Assembly (NCBI RefSeq): GCF_009389715.1 | Contig: NW_024067996.1 | Span: forward strand, 62,001 to 126,000 | Reading direction: 5' to 3' | DNA: 64,000 nt | Source: Phoenix dactylifera | Lineage: Eukaryota > Streptophyta > Magnoliopsida > Arecales > Arecaceae | In this document: piece after piece, positions 22,069-34,706 of the stretch | Layout: each line of letters opens with the position of its first letter | Numbering within the stretch: the first letter of the stretch is position 1 | Made by a program: the position numbers and the translations under genes | Notes under the pieces: generated by a model | Databases searched by the model: none | What the model was told of the DNA's origin: nothing | What the model saw: only the letters and a program-made list of their open reading frames with translations

Positions 22069-24672
22069 TCAACCATTATCTAAGAATGGTTTTGGAAGAG
22101 TCCGATGAAGAACAGTCGGCTGATGACGATCTATGCTCCTAAGGGGAACAGAACTAAGAGGCGCATGCTTGACCCCTTCCTCGGAATGGGCAAGGTAAGC
22201 TTCTAAAGGGTCCTTATTATAAGTTTGTAAGAAAGTCTCCTGAACCAGACTTTCAATCATGTCAACTTCATTGATTTCTTTGTCGTCTGGTGGTTGTTTA
22301 CTTATGTTGAAGACATTAAGCTCGACTTTCATGTTGCCAAAAGATAACTTCAGCATCCCATTTCGACAGTTGATCACAGCATTTGCTGTTGCTAAGAAAG
22401 GTCTACCTAAAATTATAGGTGTGTGACTGTCTGGATGTATTGCAGGTTCAGTCTCAAGGATAACGAAGTCCACAGGATAGTAAAACTCGTTTACTTTCAC
22501 TATTACATCCTCTACAATCCCCTTGGGGTACTTCACTGTCCTATCTGCTAAGGAAAGGGTAATATTTGTAGGCTTTAATTCTCCCAAACCTAATTTTTGG
22601 TACACATAGTAGGGAAGTAGGTTTACACTGGCTCCTAAATCTAATAGAGCTCTCTGGATGATCGTCTCTCCTATTTTTATTTCAATAGTTGGGCAACCAG
22701 GGTCTTTGAATTTCGGGGCAATCTGTTGTTGAATGAGAGATGAGGCTTGTGCAGCCATAACAGCTTGCCTAGGAATACTGGTTTTTCTTTTGACCGTGGT
22801 GAGGTCTTTCAAGAATTTTGTATAGGAGGAAATTTGTCTTATGGCATCGAGAAAAGGTATATTTATTTGAACAGTTTTAAAGACTTCCATGATTTCATCA
22901 AAATTAGATTGTTTCTTGGAGTCCTGAAGTCTACTGGGAAAAGGAACCTTGAGTTTGTATGTTTCTATGGGTTCTTCCCTTTTTTTCGGTTTGTCCTGTT
23001 CTTGACCCCTCTTCTGAATAGGATTCTCATCGGATTCAGTTTTATTTTCCTTTTCGTGTTCAGGAAGTTGGACTTTATTGTCCACTTGCTTGCCAGACCT
23101 TAAAGTGGTAATTGCCTGGACTTCATAGGTCGGATTTCCATTAGAATTGATTTGATACTGACCTATCTGACCTTGATTTTGTTGTCTACTAGGGTTAGGC
23201 ACTGGTTGACTAGGTAGTTCACCTTTCTTCCTATCCCCTAGAGAGTTAGCTATTTGGCTCAGACTAACCTCAAGTTTTGCAATTGCTTGCGCATGGAATT
23301 GGTTAGTCTGGGCTTGGGCTGTATTGGTCTGTTGTTGTTGCTTGATAAAATCTTGTTGTTGTTTCATCATATTAGCCATCATGGTTTCTAATTGTGAAGG
23401 TTGCTGTGGGATAGGGGCATTATAAGGAGGTACAGATGGAACCAATGGTTGGTTCATTTGTGGTGGACCTATCCTGGAAAAGTTGTTCTGAAAACCTGGT
23501 GGACCACCTTGATGCTGAATAGGTTCATTTTGCTTGTATGAGAAATTTGGATGGAACCTATTATCAGGGTGGTAAACTGGGCTGAACGAGTTGGGAGTGG
23601 GCTTCTTAAAGGCACTATATGAATTTAGAGCATTTGCTTGCTCGGCCTTTATGTTAGGTAGACTAGGGCAGCACTCCACTAGATGCTCAGGACTGTTACA
23701 CAAAACACACAAACTATATGACTCGTGATCCACTTTCATGACGGGATTTGACTCTTTGTATGAACTCGAACTAGTGGAAACAGTGAAAGCATCAAACTTT
23801 TTACTTAAGTTGTTCATTCCAGTCACCAGATTGGACATGACATTTTTGAGTTCTGGGTCTGCTTTCATTTCATAATTACCTGGTTTTCTAGACCCAAACT
23901 CATCTCTAATTACTTCCTCACCATAGCTACTCCAATTTTGGGCATTTTCAGCTAAGTCAACAAGAAATTCATAGGCTTGATCCGGGGTTTGGTTCATGAA
24001 CCTACCCTTGTGCATGGACTCAATCATGTTTCTATGTGCTGGAGGTAGTCCTTTATAAAAGAAGTGGACCAGATCAGCCTTATCAAGCCCATGGTGTGGG
24101 CATTTGACCAACAAGTCATGGAATCTTTCCCAAAGTTGGGAAAATTCCTCCTCAGATTTTCCTCTAAAAGTTCTTATGGCATCCTTAATTTTTTCAGTTT
24201 TTACCATGGGATAGAACTTAGCCATGAACTTTCTAGATAGTTGTTCCCATGATGTGATGGAATTTGAAGCAAGGGAATACAGCCATGCAGCAGCACGATC
24301 TTCTAAAGTCATGGGAAACAATCTTAATTTAATACCCTCTTCATCTAAGTTTTGATTTCTAAATGTTTGACAGATTGTCAAAAACTTGTTTAGATGAATA
24401 TAGGGTTGTTCACTCTCGAACCCATGAAACTTGGGTAACATGTTTATTGTTGCAGCCCGAATTTCAAATTGGGCTGCATTATTTATTGGCAATACTATAC
24501 ATGTAGGTGGACTAGCTGATGCAGGAGCGAATAATTCATTCAGGGTTCTAATATGTTCACCCATTGTAGAGATTGACAGTTGGTTTACAGTTCGCAAGTT
24601 ATGATGAAAAGTTCTGTCAATCTCAGGATCAAATGGGGTTAACTTATCCCTTAATGACCTTCTACCATGCAT
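22069..24672 (-). CDS. Gag-protease polyprotein of the TR-GAG element
   Basis: An uninterrupted 867-residue ORF. Residues about 70-250 form the plant retrotransposon gag (capsid-like) domain, with MLPKFHGFESEQPYIHLNKF and WEQLSRKFMAKFYP. A CCHC zinc knuckle lies at 322-334 (CVLCNSPEHLVEC), for RNA packaging. Residues 355-500 are Pro- and Gln-rich. An aspartic protease domain spans about 660-790, with the active-site motif DLGAS at 678-682 and the flap-distal ILGRPFL at 754-760. The ORF stops soon after the protease, where an autonomous relative would continue into reverse transcriptase. The first ATG, 24672, is adopted; it precedes the conserved gag sequence by about 70 codons. The gag type and tRNA-Asp primer point to the Athila branch of Ty3/gypsy; lineage is inference. 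The intact frame may reflect youth or selection for supplying capsid. Confidence 0.95.
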   Translation of the reverse strand: MHGRRSLRDKLTPFDPEIDRTFHHNLRTVNQLSISTMGEHIRTLNELFAPASASPPTCIVLPINNAAQFEIRAATINMLPKFHGFESEQPYIHLNKFLTICQTFRNQNLDEEGIKLRLFPMTLEDRAAAWLYSLASNSITSWEQLSRKFMAKFYPMVKTEKIKDAIRTFRGKSEEEFSQLWERFHDLLVKCPHHGLDKADLVHFFYKGLPPAHRNMIESMHKGRFMNQTPDQAYEFLVDLAENAQNWSSYGEEVIRDEFGSRKPGNYEMKADPELKNVMSNLVTGMNNLSKKFDAFTVSTSSSSYKESNPVMKVDHESYSLCVLCNSPEHLVECCPSLPNIKAEQANALNSYSAFKKPTPNSFSPVYHPDNRFHPNFSYKQNEPIQHQGGPPGFQNNFSRIGPPQMNQPLVPSVPPYNAPIPQQPSQLETMMANMMKQQQDFIKQQQQTNTAQAQTNQFHAQAIAKLEVSLSQIANSLGDRKKGELPSQPVPNPSRQQNQGQIGQYQINSNGNPTYEVQAITTLRSGKQVDNKVQLPEHEKENKTESDENPIQKRGQEQDKPKKREEPIETYKLKVPFPSRLQDSKKQSNFDEIMEVFKTVQINIPFLDAIRQISSYTKFLKDLTTVKRKTSIPRQAVMAAQASSLIQQQIAPKFKDPGCPTIEIKIGETIIQRALLDLGASVNLLPYYVYQKLGLGELKPTNITLSLADRTVKYPKGIVEDVIVKVNEFYYPVDFVILETEPAIHPDSHTPIILGRPFLATANAVINCRNGMLKLSFGNMKVELNVFNISKQPPDDKEINEVDMIESLVQETFLQTYNKDPLEAYLAHSEEGVKHAPLSSVPLRSIDRHQPTVLHRTLPKPFLDNG

Positions 24673-25915
24673 ACATTTTCCACAACTTAATTAAACTCAA
24701 ATTTTTTTTTTTTTTTTTAAACGAAATCCTAAAAGATAGGAAGAAGGGCTAGACCAAGATGACCACAATCAACACCACACAATAATTTGACCCTATAAAT
24801 TTTAGAGCCAAGTGAGGTTTAGTAGCTTCTTAAATCTAGTTGCATAGAGACTTATCAGGTTAAAAAAGTTCCTGAAATTCTCTCTAGATTAGACAGCTCC
24901 TAATCTCCCTTTCAGATTAAGCTTGAGCTTACCAGTTAAGTGATCCAGTAACCAGTGACCAGAAAAGTCCCGGGGTGTGCAGTGGTGCCAGAAGGGATAC
25001 ACCGATACCACAATACCCGTAACAGTTCTCACTGTTGTAAAACTTTCCTAGACATCACCAATTACTAAATTCTCACTGGAGTGGCTTTCAGCCGCTTCTT
25101 TCCAAGAGCCTAATTGAGCTCGAAAACCCTAAGGCCAACGTCTAATTTGATTTTAATTTAATTTGGCTTAGGATAAGTATGCAAGGTGGTGATTTTTGGG
25201 CTAAGGACAGGTAATGACTTCCCGACCTTATCTTTTTAGTGGGTTTTGCCCTTAATTACTTTATGCAAATGCTTAATACTAAATGCAGCAAATAATCAAT
25301 ATATTTTTTAAAGTTTATGCAATGTCATTAGGTTGTATTGATTAAATGAGCAAGCAATTTTTTTATTTTTCTTATTTTTTTTAAATTTTATGTTGTTTTT
25401 TTTTTTAATTTTTAATATAGGAATAACTTGAATGTAAACTAAAACTAATCCTTATGCGTCAGTCAATCTCCGAATGCCCGTTGAATAAGCTCTGGAGATT
25501 ACTCCGTAAGGAGTCCCAATAGAGGTATGATCACCTCGGGGGATTGCACCCTATCAATTACTAGCAAAAATAATATTTTTTTTTTGAATTTAATTAATTT
25601 TTTTTTTACTTTTTTTTTAAAAATTTAAATTTCAAATTTCGAATCACAGAATTCAAATTTTGAATTTAAATTTTTGAATTCTTGAAATTTTTTTTAAAAA
25701 AATTTTTTTTTTAAATTTTTTTTTACTTTCTTTTTTAGAAAACTTTAATTACGAATTTCAAATTTCAGAATTTAATAACTACGAAATTACTAACTAAAAT
25801 AATCAAAATAAGGAAAATTAATAAAAATAAAAACTTACTACCGGAGTGCGTTCACTCCGGGCATCCAAAATCCAATTTGATCTTCGTGATCGTTCTTGCT
25901 TCTCGATTTGCCTCT
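24673..25915 (-). other. 5' leader of the TR-GAG element
   Basis: About 1.2 kb between primer site and gag start, AT-rich with long A and T tracts (about 25560-25730) and no ORF of note. Long untranslated leaders are usual in this group and normally contain packaging signals; none can be pinpointed by eye. Confidence 0.65.
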
Positions 25916-25930
25916 CCGGCAACGGCGCCA
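25916..25930 (-). other. Primer binding site, complementary to tRNA-Asp
   Basis: The plus strand reads CCGGCAACGGCGCCA, the 3' end of plant tRNA-Asp including CCA. The element's sense strand is therefore its complement, six bases inside the 5' LTR. A tRNA-Asp primer is common in Athila and related Ty3/gypsy elements. Confidence 0.9.
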
Positions 25931-25936
25931 AAATTC

Positions 25937-27718
25937 TGTTCGTCCTTTTTCTGTCTACCTAAAAATATGCTAGACAGATCGTTGTTAGAACCGACGAACA
26001 AAAGTTAAATTTAATTCTACTCTTACCTTCCTTACTCGAAGAATAGTGGTTGTAAGAGGTCGATCCACAGGGAGGCGATTGGAGTTGCTTAAAAATTAGA
26101 ACGTTCACTCGGATTTGAAATCGATTTTTGAATGATAGAAGAAAAACATTATTTTGGGGATGTTGAATAATTCTCTAGTTGAAACTAACTAAAAGACAGG
26201 TGCTTAGATTCGAAAAGCATTTATTTAATTAATCAAAGAAGAATTTTGGCATAAATTAAAATAGACAACACTAGGAAGATTGAAGCTTAGAATATAAATT
26301 TTATATATAAAAAAAAAGTTAAATATATTGCATCAAAGAAAAATTAAAAGATTGCATAATTTGAAGAACGTAGATTGAAAACAACAGAAATTACAACTTT
26401 AGCATGAATAAAACTAAAAATCCCAAAACACTTGCTCTCAAAATAAAACTCTTAATAAAACAAAAAAGAAAACTAAAAAAAAAAAAAAAAAAAAACAAAC
26501 AGAACATGCTCTGTTTTCAAAAGAGAAAACAGAGCATTTCTCTTCTTCTTCCCCAAACCGAACTCTCCTCCCGAGCCGACTCCTTCTTCTCCCCCTGGCT
26601 CTGTTTCTTGGCCTCCACCGAGCACACCACATTACTTCTCCTCCCCTCTTCTTATAGCCCCTTGGAGATGCGGTGGAGGCTGGATCAGTCGGGCAGATCG
26701 CGGAAGGGAGGCTGGAACTTGCTTCTTTGGGCCACGGATGCGGGATCACCGGAAGGGGCGGGCTTCCTTCTTCGGGCGCTGCTGGGAGCTGAAGAGGAAG
26801 GTGGGGACGCGGGCTTCCTTCTTCGGTTGCTGGGAAGGATGCGGAATCACGGAAGAGCTGGGATCTTCCGTGATCGATGGGAGGAACGCACGGAGGGGCT
26901 GTGAGTCGGGCGTTGCTGGGATCACGGGCGAGCTGGCACGGACGCTTGGATGCGAGGGAATCGCCGCGGGATCGTCGAGATTGGAAGCGGAAGAGGGGGC
27001 TGGGGCTTCCTTCTTCGGGTGCTGATGTGGGATCACGGAAGAGGGAAGTCGTCCGGGATCTTTGCTGGGATTTGGACGCTGCTGGCACGGTGGCTGGCAC
27101 GCGGTGGGAGAAGCGCGGACGGCTGGAGCGGAAATGGTGCTGGGATTTCGGGAGGTGGATCCATGGGTGCAGAGGCGGAGGCTGCCGTGGGACCACCGCT
27201 AGCATCACGGGATGGAAGTTGATGCTTGGATCTGGGAGGGAAAATGTTGGCGGCTTGATTTGGGAAGGAGCTGGGAGATACCAAGTTCCATTCAATTAGT
27301 CATATAGATAAAAAAAATGGGGTGATATGAAATTTGGCTTGTGGACGGACAGACTGAGTTCGTCACGGTTCATCTGTTCTGACTGGAGGTCTAGTGCAAG
27401 TCTTTCATGGGTCACCCAGCACCTTATAGTTATGGTATGGCCAAATTAGATTTGCCCAAAATTATTTCCCAAAAACACAAAAGAAATGGACCCGATTCGG
27501 ATCTGAATCTGACTCGGACCCGACCCGATCTTCAACCGGGTCGGATCTGGGAAGGGATCCTTCTTTAGTCAAATTTGTACTCAATGTGCATTTTATCTCT
27601 AATTTATGAAAATCTGTGCCAAACCCAAATATAATATTAATCCAGTAAATTTATCATTATCGGTTAGCAATAATACTGATTTAGGTGACATATAGGTCGC
27701 ACTTTTGTGCTCTCATCA
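25937..27718 (-). repeat. 5' LTR of the TR-GAG element
   Basis: 1,782 bp, aligning end to end with the left LTR. The length difference is mostly a longer A-run near 26476-26495. The GC-rich block and its sense-strand ORF (285 codons, 27295 to 26438) are preserved; the three extra codons come from the A-run. Confidence 0.95.
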
Positions 27719-27723
27719 GTGAG

Positions 27724-30700
27724 TCTATTAAATTATGTTACTCTAGCATTATTGTTTTAGCAGTTGTTGATGCAGAAGATTTCTTCTATTGTCAAAGTTT
27801 CAATGAAGTGATTTTTCCTTCTTAATTTATATGATATAAGAGTATTTTAATGATATAATAATTTTCTAATTTTATAAAAGCTATATTCTCCATTTTAGTG
27901 AAAGATTGCTCAACATATGTAAGAAAATTAACCACATTACTTTAGGAGTATATTCACTACTACAAGACAAAAGTTGCTTAAATCCAACATGTCATGTCTT
28001 AATTAATATTACAATATTTTAACGAAGTTGATTTATTTTCTAAATTTTCTAATGATTTTGAATAATGATGATTTGATTACTGTCACATTGATTCAAGAAT
28101 TGTAACTTAAATGCTGAATTGATAAGCAATTTCTCCATTGCACAAGTGTCTTTATGATTAGGGATCGACATCTACAGTAGCTATTTCAGAAATGCATCTT
28201 CTTGTGTTATAAGTAGGTATCATGGCCGATGATTATTCATTTATGTGTTAAACTAGTACCAATAGATTGTAATAATATCCTTGGGCACTGCAATTAACTA
28301 GTTCCAAACAAGGTGTGCTCCAAAACTTTTTGTAAATTCATTGGTTAACATTGATTTTTCACTTAAATATGTATAATATAAAGATTTTCTTAATGGTGCT
28401 ACACAGCCATCTTTGAAGGCTCTATTGATCTCCTATAGTGGAGAGAGAACTCTTGTTCTTTACATGTCATGAGAAGAACTCTAGCGATGCACATTGGAGC
28501 CATAACTCCAAAAAATAAGATTATAACAAGGTAAACTTTGACCTGATTTAGTGAGTGTGCACATTTTACTATTACACTTTAGAGACAGTAGTAGATAATA
28601 TTATATGTACTAATAAACTTTTTTCTAACTCCTAGTTACAAATTAAGCCAAGGCAGTAGCTACACTAGCAAAATAATATCTTTAGATGTTGTTTAATTCA
28701 TTGATATTGCATGTCAAATGGACCATGAATTTAATTTTGCACCCAAAAAATGGACTACAAATTTTTGTTAAGAAAAACAAGTGGATCGTGAAGTTGATCA
28801 AACAATTCCCACTAAGTTGCTAAGGTGCCATCATATGTTTGTAGGCTAATGTATTTATTCTACCTATTCAACCGCATATTATATGCATCACATGATATCT
28901 AAATTGCAAGTATCATCGAGGTAAAGACATACTTACACTACATATCTAGTTGTCAAATTAACATTTACAACTAAACTTAAATGATACAATAATAAAAAGG
29001 AGAAATGTGCACCCTCAAGAGCAACCTCTAAGAAATATGGGTAGCACTTTATTAATTATAGACAAAGGTGAAAGCCAGATGCTTAAGTAATATCTTGACT
29101 CTTTTGTTGCTCATTGGGATGATTCATTATTTTGGCATTATTCATTTACATTCTACCCGATTTATAAAAAAAATAAAAAAATGAAATTTACAATACCTTT
29201 AATAATAAGGCTGGAAACATATCATCTACAAATTGGATAGTAATATATCCACATGTATATCCATATTTTTTAGTGAAAACAAATATAGGTATTAAACAAA
29301 TACCAAATATGTATATTTTATTCTAAATATATATAGATAAAAATCAAATATTAAGAATACCTATATTAGTTTCAGAAAGATATGGGTACATCTGTATCCA
29401 TATTTTTTCGATATGAATATAGATATAAGATGGATATTATTTGGATATAAATCAGATAATAAGTAGATCTCAAAAGTTAAAACTGACACAATTAATATAA
29501 TCATAAAGTATGGAAATAAAATTCTCTATCAAAATGGCATGCAATTCACTATAGCAAAGTAATGTTTAAGGCACAGTTATTAAACTTGCATGCAGACCGA
29601 TTAAGCCAAAATTTAGATCACTGATCCAAACTAATTTAAAAAATTAAAAATTATTTAAATAAAACAAATAATATAAAGTTATTAAAAAAATTTACATTAA
29701 ATTTCATTATTACTCCTTAACTATAGTATAATAAAAATAGTCATTGCTTATCTATTTTTATAGACCTTATAAGAAAACAAATATATGTATAAATAATTGA
29801 TTTTTTTATTATTTTAAAGGAAAAGGCTTCATAAATATCATAAGGAATAAAATGAAGTTATTCATTTTTCATTTTTTATCAAATGAAAATGATTGAATTA
29901 TTCTAAAAATAAATAATTAGTAAAATATGAAATATTACACTATATTTTAATTGACTAAATTTTAAAATATGAATAAATTTTAGATAAGTATAATAAAAAA
30001 TGATTATATAACAATATTGAACACTGTCATGGTGATTGAGTGGCTATTAACTATCTTGGAGGTCATCGGTTTTCCTGTACATTTTGTAGTACATGATTTT
30101 TTTCCCTCATATAGGTGGTTTACAATATTTTTAACTTGATACCTAGGTCTAGATCTGAAAAATCTTTAAATATAGATCCAATATTTGGCAAAATTCATAA
30201 ACATGTATCTTGATCCATATCTGTATTCGATCATCTATAGAGATTTCTATCTAATTCCCCTAATTTAGGTGATTTATAGTTATTTTTTGGTCGAATATCT
30301 AGATCTGATAGCTAGCAAAATTCATAAACATGTATTCAGTTTCCATAGTTTTTTAAATTAGATATTTAGATCCATGTCTTCAAAAACTTCAAAATCTAGA
30401 TTGGATCCAATATCCAGCAAAATTTATAAGCATAATTTGTAAGTGTGTAATTGGATCTATATCCAAGTTCATTTGGATACAAGGATTTCTAACCAAATTT
30501 TATCTGAACTAGATACAAAATGGATATGGTCTGGAAATATCATATCCCTTTTGAGCCCTATTTTACAAGTGAAAGTTGGTAAATAAAAGCAACAAATATT
30601 ATTTATGGCGAGCAATTACTTGTCTACGATGGTTCTTATGGCATGCAAAGTGTGCCAAACCATTAGAATCAGGTGTATGCATGTGTGGCTTATCCTCATG

Positions 30701-33700
30701 GCCTCCAAAATATGAAAATATTGTGATATATTTATGTTTAGAACATAATAATAGAATAAAGAGGGAAGTTTTATCAACATCAACCATCCAATGGGTTGAG
30801 CAACCATGCTTGACGAAAGAATATTCATCAGATGGCTCTAGAACCCACCAATTAACATCTCATTATCTAGCTACATTATATGTTGATAGTATCATTCCAG
30901 AAATTGAGGATTTTCAAATGGAAATTTATTTTACCGGCAAGAGAAAAGCTATCAATTCTTTAAGGAACGCCCGAGGTACAAGCATGCTTGCACCTAATGT
31001 ATTTCCAGTTGGTTTATTGGGCACTGCCGCTTGCCGGTGGACATCCCCATACCCTTACTTTCTACTTTAGAACATCACCAGATGTGTTTGAATTCCAAAC
31101 TTTTTCCTATTTTCCTTTTACGACAAGCAGATCTCAAGGTTTTTTTTCTTCTTTTTCAAAGCATAAAAAAGAGCTAACCATGAAAAACCTAACAAAGGAT
31201 AAAGAAGGCAAAGTATGAAACAAGAAAACGAATATTAGAGAATATTAGTTAAGTATTTTTTTGCTATTCTTCCAAGGGCTACTGAAGAGATAATTACGTT
31301 TTGCTACGAACCTATATATTATTAGTTTTCTATAATTTTACACCTCTTGAAGTTTTTGTCTTGGTTGGGATCACATGTGTAGGTACGAGGCATCACCCAA
31401 TACCAAATATATAAAAAGCTCTATCCATTATCTCATCGAAAATAAATAAAAAATCTAAGATATTGTAAAGAACTGAATTTAACCTAGGACTGGCGACAAT
31501 AGAAGAAGTGGACTCCCTATGAGAGTCTGTCTCCCTTCCGACTACATCAGATAGAAGGAAATCTAGGGCTACCGAGATCGGATGAGGCCCCAGGGATTTT
31601 CTATAAAGGAAGGTCCCCTCTCCTCCTCTAGGTGTTCCTCCATCGAATCCGCCTCTATGCTCCACTAATTCCAAGCTTTTTGCAGAGATTTTCCTCTTAG
31701 GTCTCTACCCAAAAAAAAAGTCGCCAAGACCCCTTTAGGACTTCATCAGATTTAGGAAAGAAAATATTTGGGCAAAGAGATACTGAGCTGGGTACTCTAT
31801 ATATTGGTTTTTAGATGAAGGAGTGGGTTGGCCTTGGGGCATGGGCGGTATGTGGACTAGTTGGCCATGCAAGAATGTGATGTATTTGTAGTGTTGGCCT
31901 TGGGTTGAAATGCAAACATTGTGTTTTGCCTACCATGGGCTGGAGCATAGCTATAATTAGTCTAATATAAGAAAGTCGATTCCATATAATAAACCACACT
32001 TAATCATAGTTGTGACATAATTAAATTGAATTTTGCGTAATTTCAAGTGGAAAAAATGGGGGCCATCTAGACTAGCCGACTACATGTGAAATATGGTGTG
32101 CTAGCTGTGAATTTAGATATGATATTATGGTTGCTAGCCATGGGCGAAGGCATGGCATATGTTTGGCCTACTACATGTTGGAGCATAGGTGTAACTAGTC
32201 CAATGCCGAAATCAAATCATAACTATAAGATTAGAAAAAAGGAGGACATCTGGACTAGTCGGCATGTATGAAACATGGTACATGTGAAATCAATGGTGGG
32301 TTGGAATTTGTTATTATTATTGCTTGGTACAGATGGAAATGTGATGTGTATGTTTGGTCGGCCACAGGCTGGGGCATGGGCAGGACTAGTCCAATTTTGG
32401 AACCACAATATGTCAAGATCTGATTTGTGTTAACCAATTAATGATAGGTAACATCATTGAATTACTATTAAATGAAATTGCTGACTAGATGATATATGAT
32501 GTATGTAACAAAACTGTGGTAATTTGTAACATACATATCGAGACTGCTACTATGGTGATATAGATAAATTGAGTTGTTATATATATATTTAAAACTTGAT
32601 GTGTATGCTGGTATGGCTTATATGTATGTTATATAAATATATACATTGGATCCATTAAACATTTATTTAATTATTAGATTTTTGATGTATAAATCTTACT
32701 ATTTTTCTATCAGCTATATATTTGCTAAAAATTATTTTCATCTTCATACTGATGTGCGTGCATGGAGAATTTTTATTGGGCTATAAAGCTCATATTTCTT
32801 GTTGTATTTTATTTTTCAAAGTTGCATAATGCTTAATATTGGATGGATTTGGGCGTAAAGTTCGAGCAATGGAGTCATTAGTTAGATGATTGATTTTTTG
32901 ATACTAGATGAATATTTAAAATTTTGTAATTGAACATGCTTTGCTATTTGATAATGATGGATTTATTTAGTTGGATTATTATGACTAAATTTCATGATTT
33001 AATTTGATTGTTCTGGTATTATTGGAGATGTCATTCATCTCATAGGTCTTACATGATCTAGAGTATCGTTGTAGGGTTCATGTAGTCATATCACGTGGCC
33101 AACTCAGATGACTGATTCTCGATATGATAGATATCAACTGATGCATACCTATTGACCAATATTTTTTGTTTTTTACTAATAAATTTTAAAATCTACTTAA
33201 GTATAACTTGTATCATGGATTTACTATTTCAGACAAAATTTTGGTTTGAAAATATTAGTTGAAATAAAAAAAAAAAATCTTGGTTCATCTCAATCTTGGC
33301 TACTCACCAAGATAACTTAGATCAAAAAATCTTACTGGTTTAAACCATAAACAATTAAGAAAAATATAATAATATAGTAATTACTATATATTTTATTTTA
33401 TTTGGTAACTTCTACCATACGAAAGTTGTTCATTATAGCAAGTACATATTAATATCCAAATGTAATGGCTTCTAAATTGATCAACATACGTCTTTTTGGT
33501 TATTCAGTTTTAACCCTATTAAAGATCAATATCCAAATTCTTATTAGTATAATCATAAAGCACATGACTTATATGGTATCGAATAAAAAAATAATTTAGA
33601 ATTTTTTAAATAATTAAAAAAATGGAGTTATCTTACCTATGCATTATATTGGCATAAAATTGGGAATCAAGAAAAGTGGATGGCAAAAATTTAAGGTGGG

Positions 33701-34480
33701 AAGAAACTAATGAAATAAAAAACATACCGTTCTGCATTATTTTTGTGTCATAAAACATATATGTTTTTTTTGGGGGGGGTAAGACCTGAACTTATTTAGT
33801 AGCTCAATTTTCGCACGCAAAAGGTCATCACATTGACGTGCTGCTATCTTACTGTTCCCTTTTTTTGGCATCATGATATGTGCCACGTAATGGAGCAAAG
33901 TCAAAGCCGCGCAAGGTAGTTGAGCTACCTCTTTGCGTGATTTTTTTGAGTTACGAAGCGTTGTACGATAAATAAATTTAGTAGGCTAGGAATTTAGGAT
34001 TATTTGTTTATAGGCATTTTATATATAATCTAATTATAAATAACAATGCTTGTTTAATATAAATCACTGTACATATAACCTGCCCCAGTTTGTTGCTTAA
34101 CTCCATGTTTCCAACCTACTCTTAATCTGCAACTCTAGTCATCAAATACACAGCAAAACATCTCCGCATAGTGAATAATGGATGTACATCCAATATAAAG
34201 GGCGCTATGGACAAGGACTCTATGTTTTGGCCTAAATGATAGGTGCTCCTCCTCATATTTTGAGGTCATTTCAATTGTATGACATGTCCCATATAAACTG
34301 TACACGAAAAATATGGACAATATGTGAAGCTTGCGCACTGCTTAACCTTGTGGCTCTCGCTCAAGCTATATCTCATCCTGCTAAGTTAACCAAATCCAAA
34401 AAAAAAAAAAAAAACAGAAGAAGGTAAAGGTAAATAGGCAGCAAATAGAATTATCTAAAATGACCATCCACTTATACTGT
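27724..34480. other. Intergenic, AT-rich, no supported gene
   Basis: About 6.8 kb. From 29200 to 30540 short phrases recur in degenerate form (GGATCCAATATCCAGCAAAA, ATTCATAAACATGTAT), suggesting an old repeat. From 31800 to 32420 a segment around TTGGAGCATAGGTGTAACTAG recurs about three times imperfectly. A 164-codon plus-strand ORF (30576-31070) is open but matches no family I recognise and lacks gene-like composition. Confidence 0.5.
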
Positions 34481-34545
34481 ATGGCTTGAAGCATGAGTGA
34501 CACACAGACAATCTCCACACTCCACCCCCACCTCCCATTTCCTCC

Positions 34546-34554
34546 TATATATAT
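34546..34554 (+). promoter_or_regulatory. TATA box of the GH3 gene
   Basis: TATATATAT followed by a C/T-rich leader, about 155 bp upstream of the chosen start codon. Upstream in-frame ATGs at 34494-34497 fall 5' of this box and are therefore unlikely to be in the transcript. Confidence 0.7.
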
Positions 34555-34706
34555 CCCTTCCTACCCCTCTTTTTTTTCCCACACACAAGCCCCTCATCTC
34601 TTCTCCCCCCACGCCCTCCCTCCTATTCCTTCTCCAAATCCATTTCCATTCTCTCCATATCTCCCCTTCCTCCAAGTCTTGCTTCGCCGCCGCCGCCGCC
34701 ACCACC

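Larger units (their letters stand above)
18803..27718 (-). mobile_element. Full-length TR-GAG-type LTR retrotransposon (Athila-like)
   Basis: An 8,916-bp element in minus orientation. Its two LTRs are nearly identical and begin TGATGAGAGC and end GACGAACA on the element's sense strand. A perfect 5-bp target duplication, GTGAG, lies at 18798-18802 and 27719-27723. A primer site matching tRNA-Asp follows the right (5') LTR, and a polypurine tract precedes the left (3') LTR. The only ORF between the LTRs encodes gag plus protease. The 1.5 kb between its stop and the 3' LTR has no reverse transcriptase, RNase H or integrase. About 15 substitutions between LTRs by eye (under 1 %) mark it as recent. 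It must borrow polymerase and integrase from a relative. Confidence 0.95.

Noticed and set aside
34497..34706. In-frame upstream extension of GH3 exon 1
   Set aside because: Begins 5' of the TATA box and has no GH3 homology; the 34707 ATG fits the family N-terminus.
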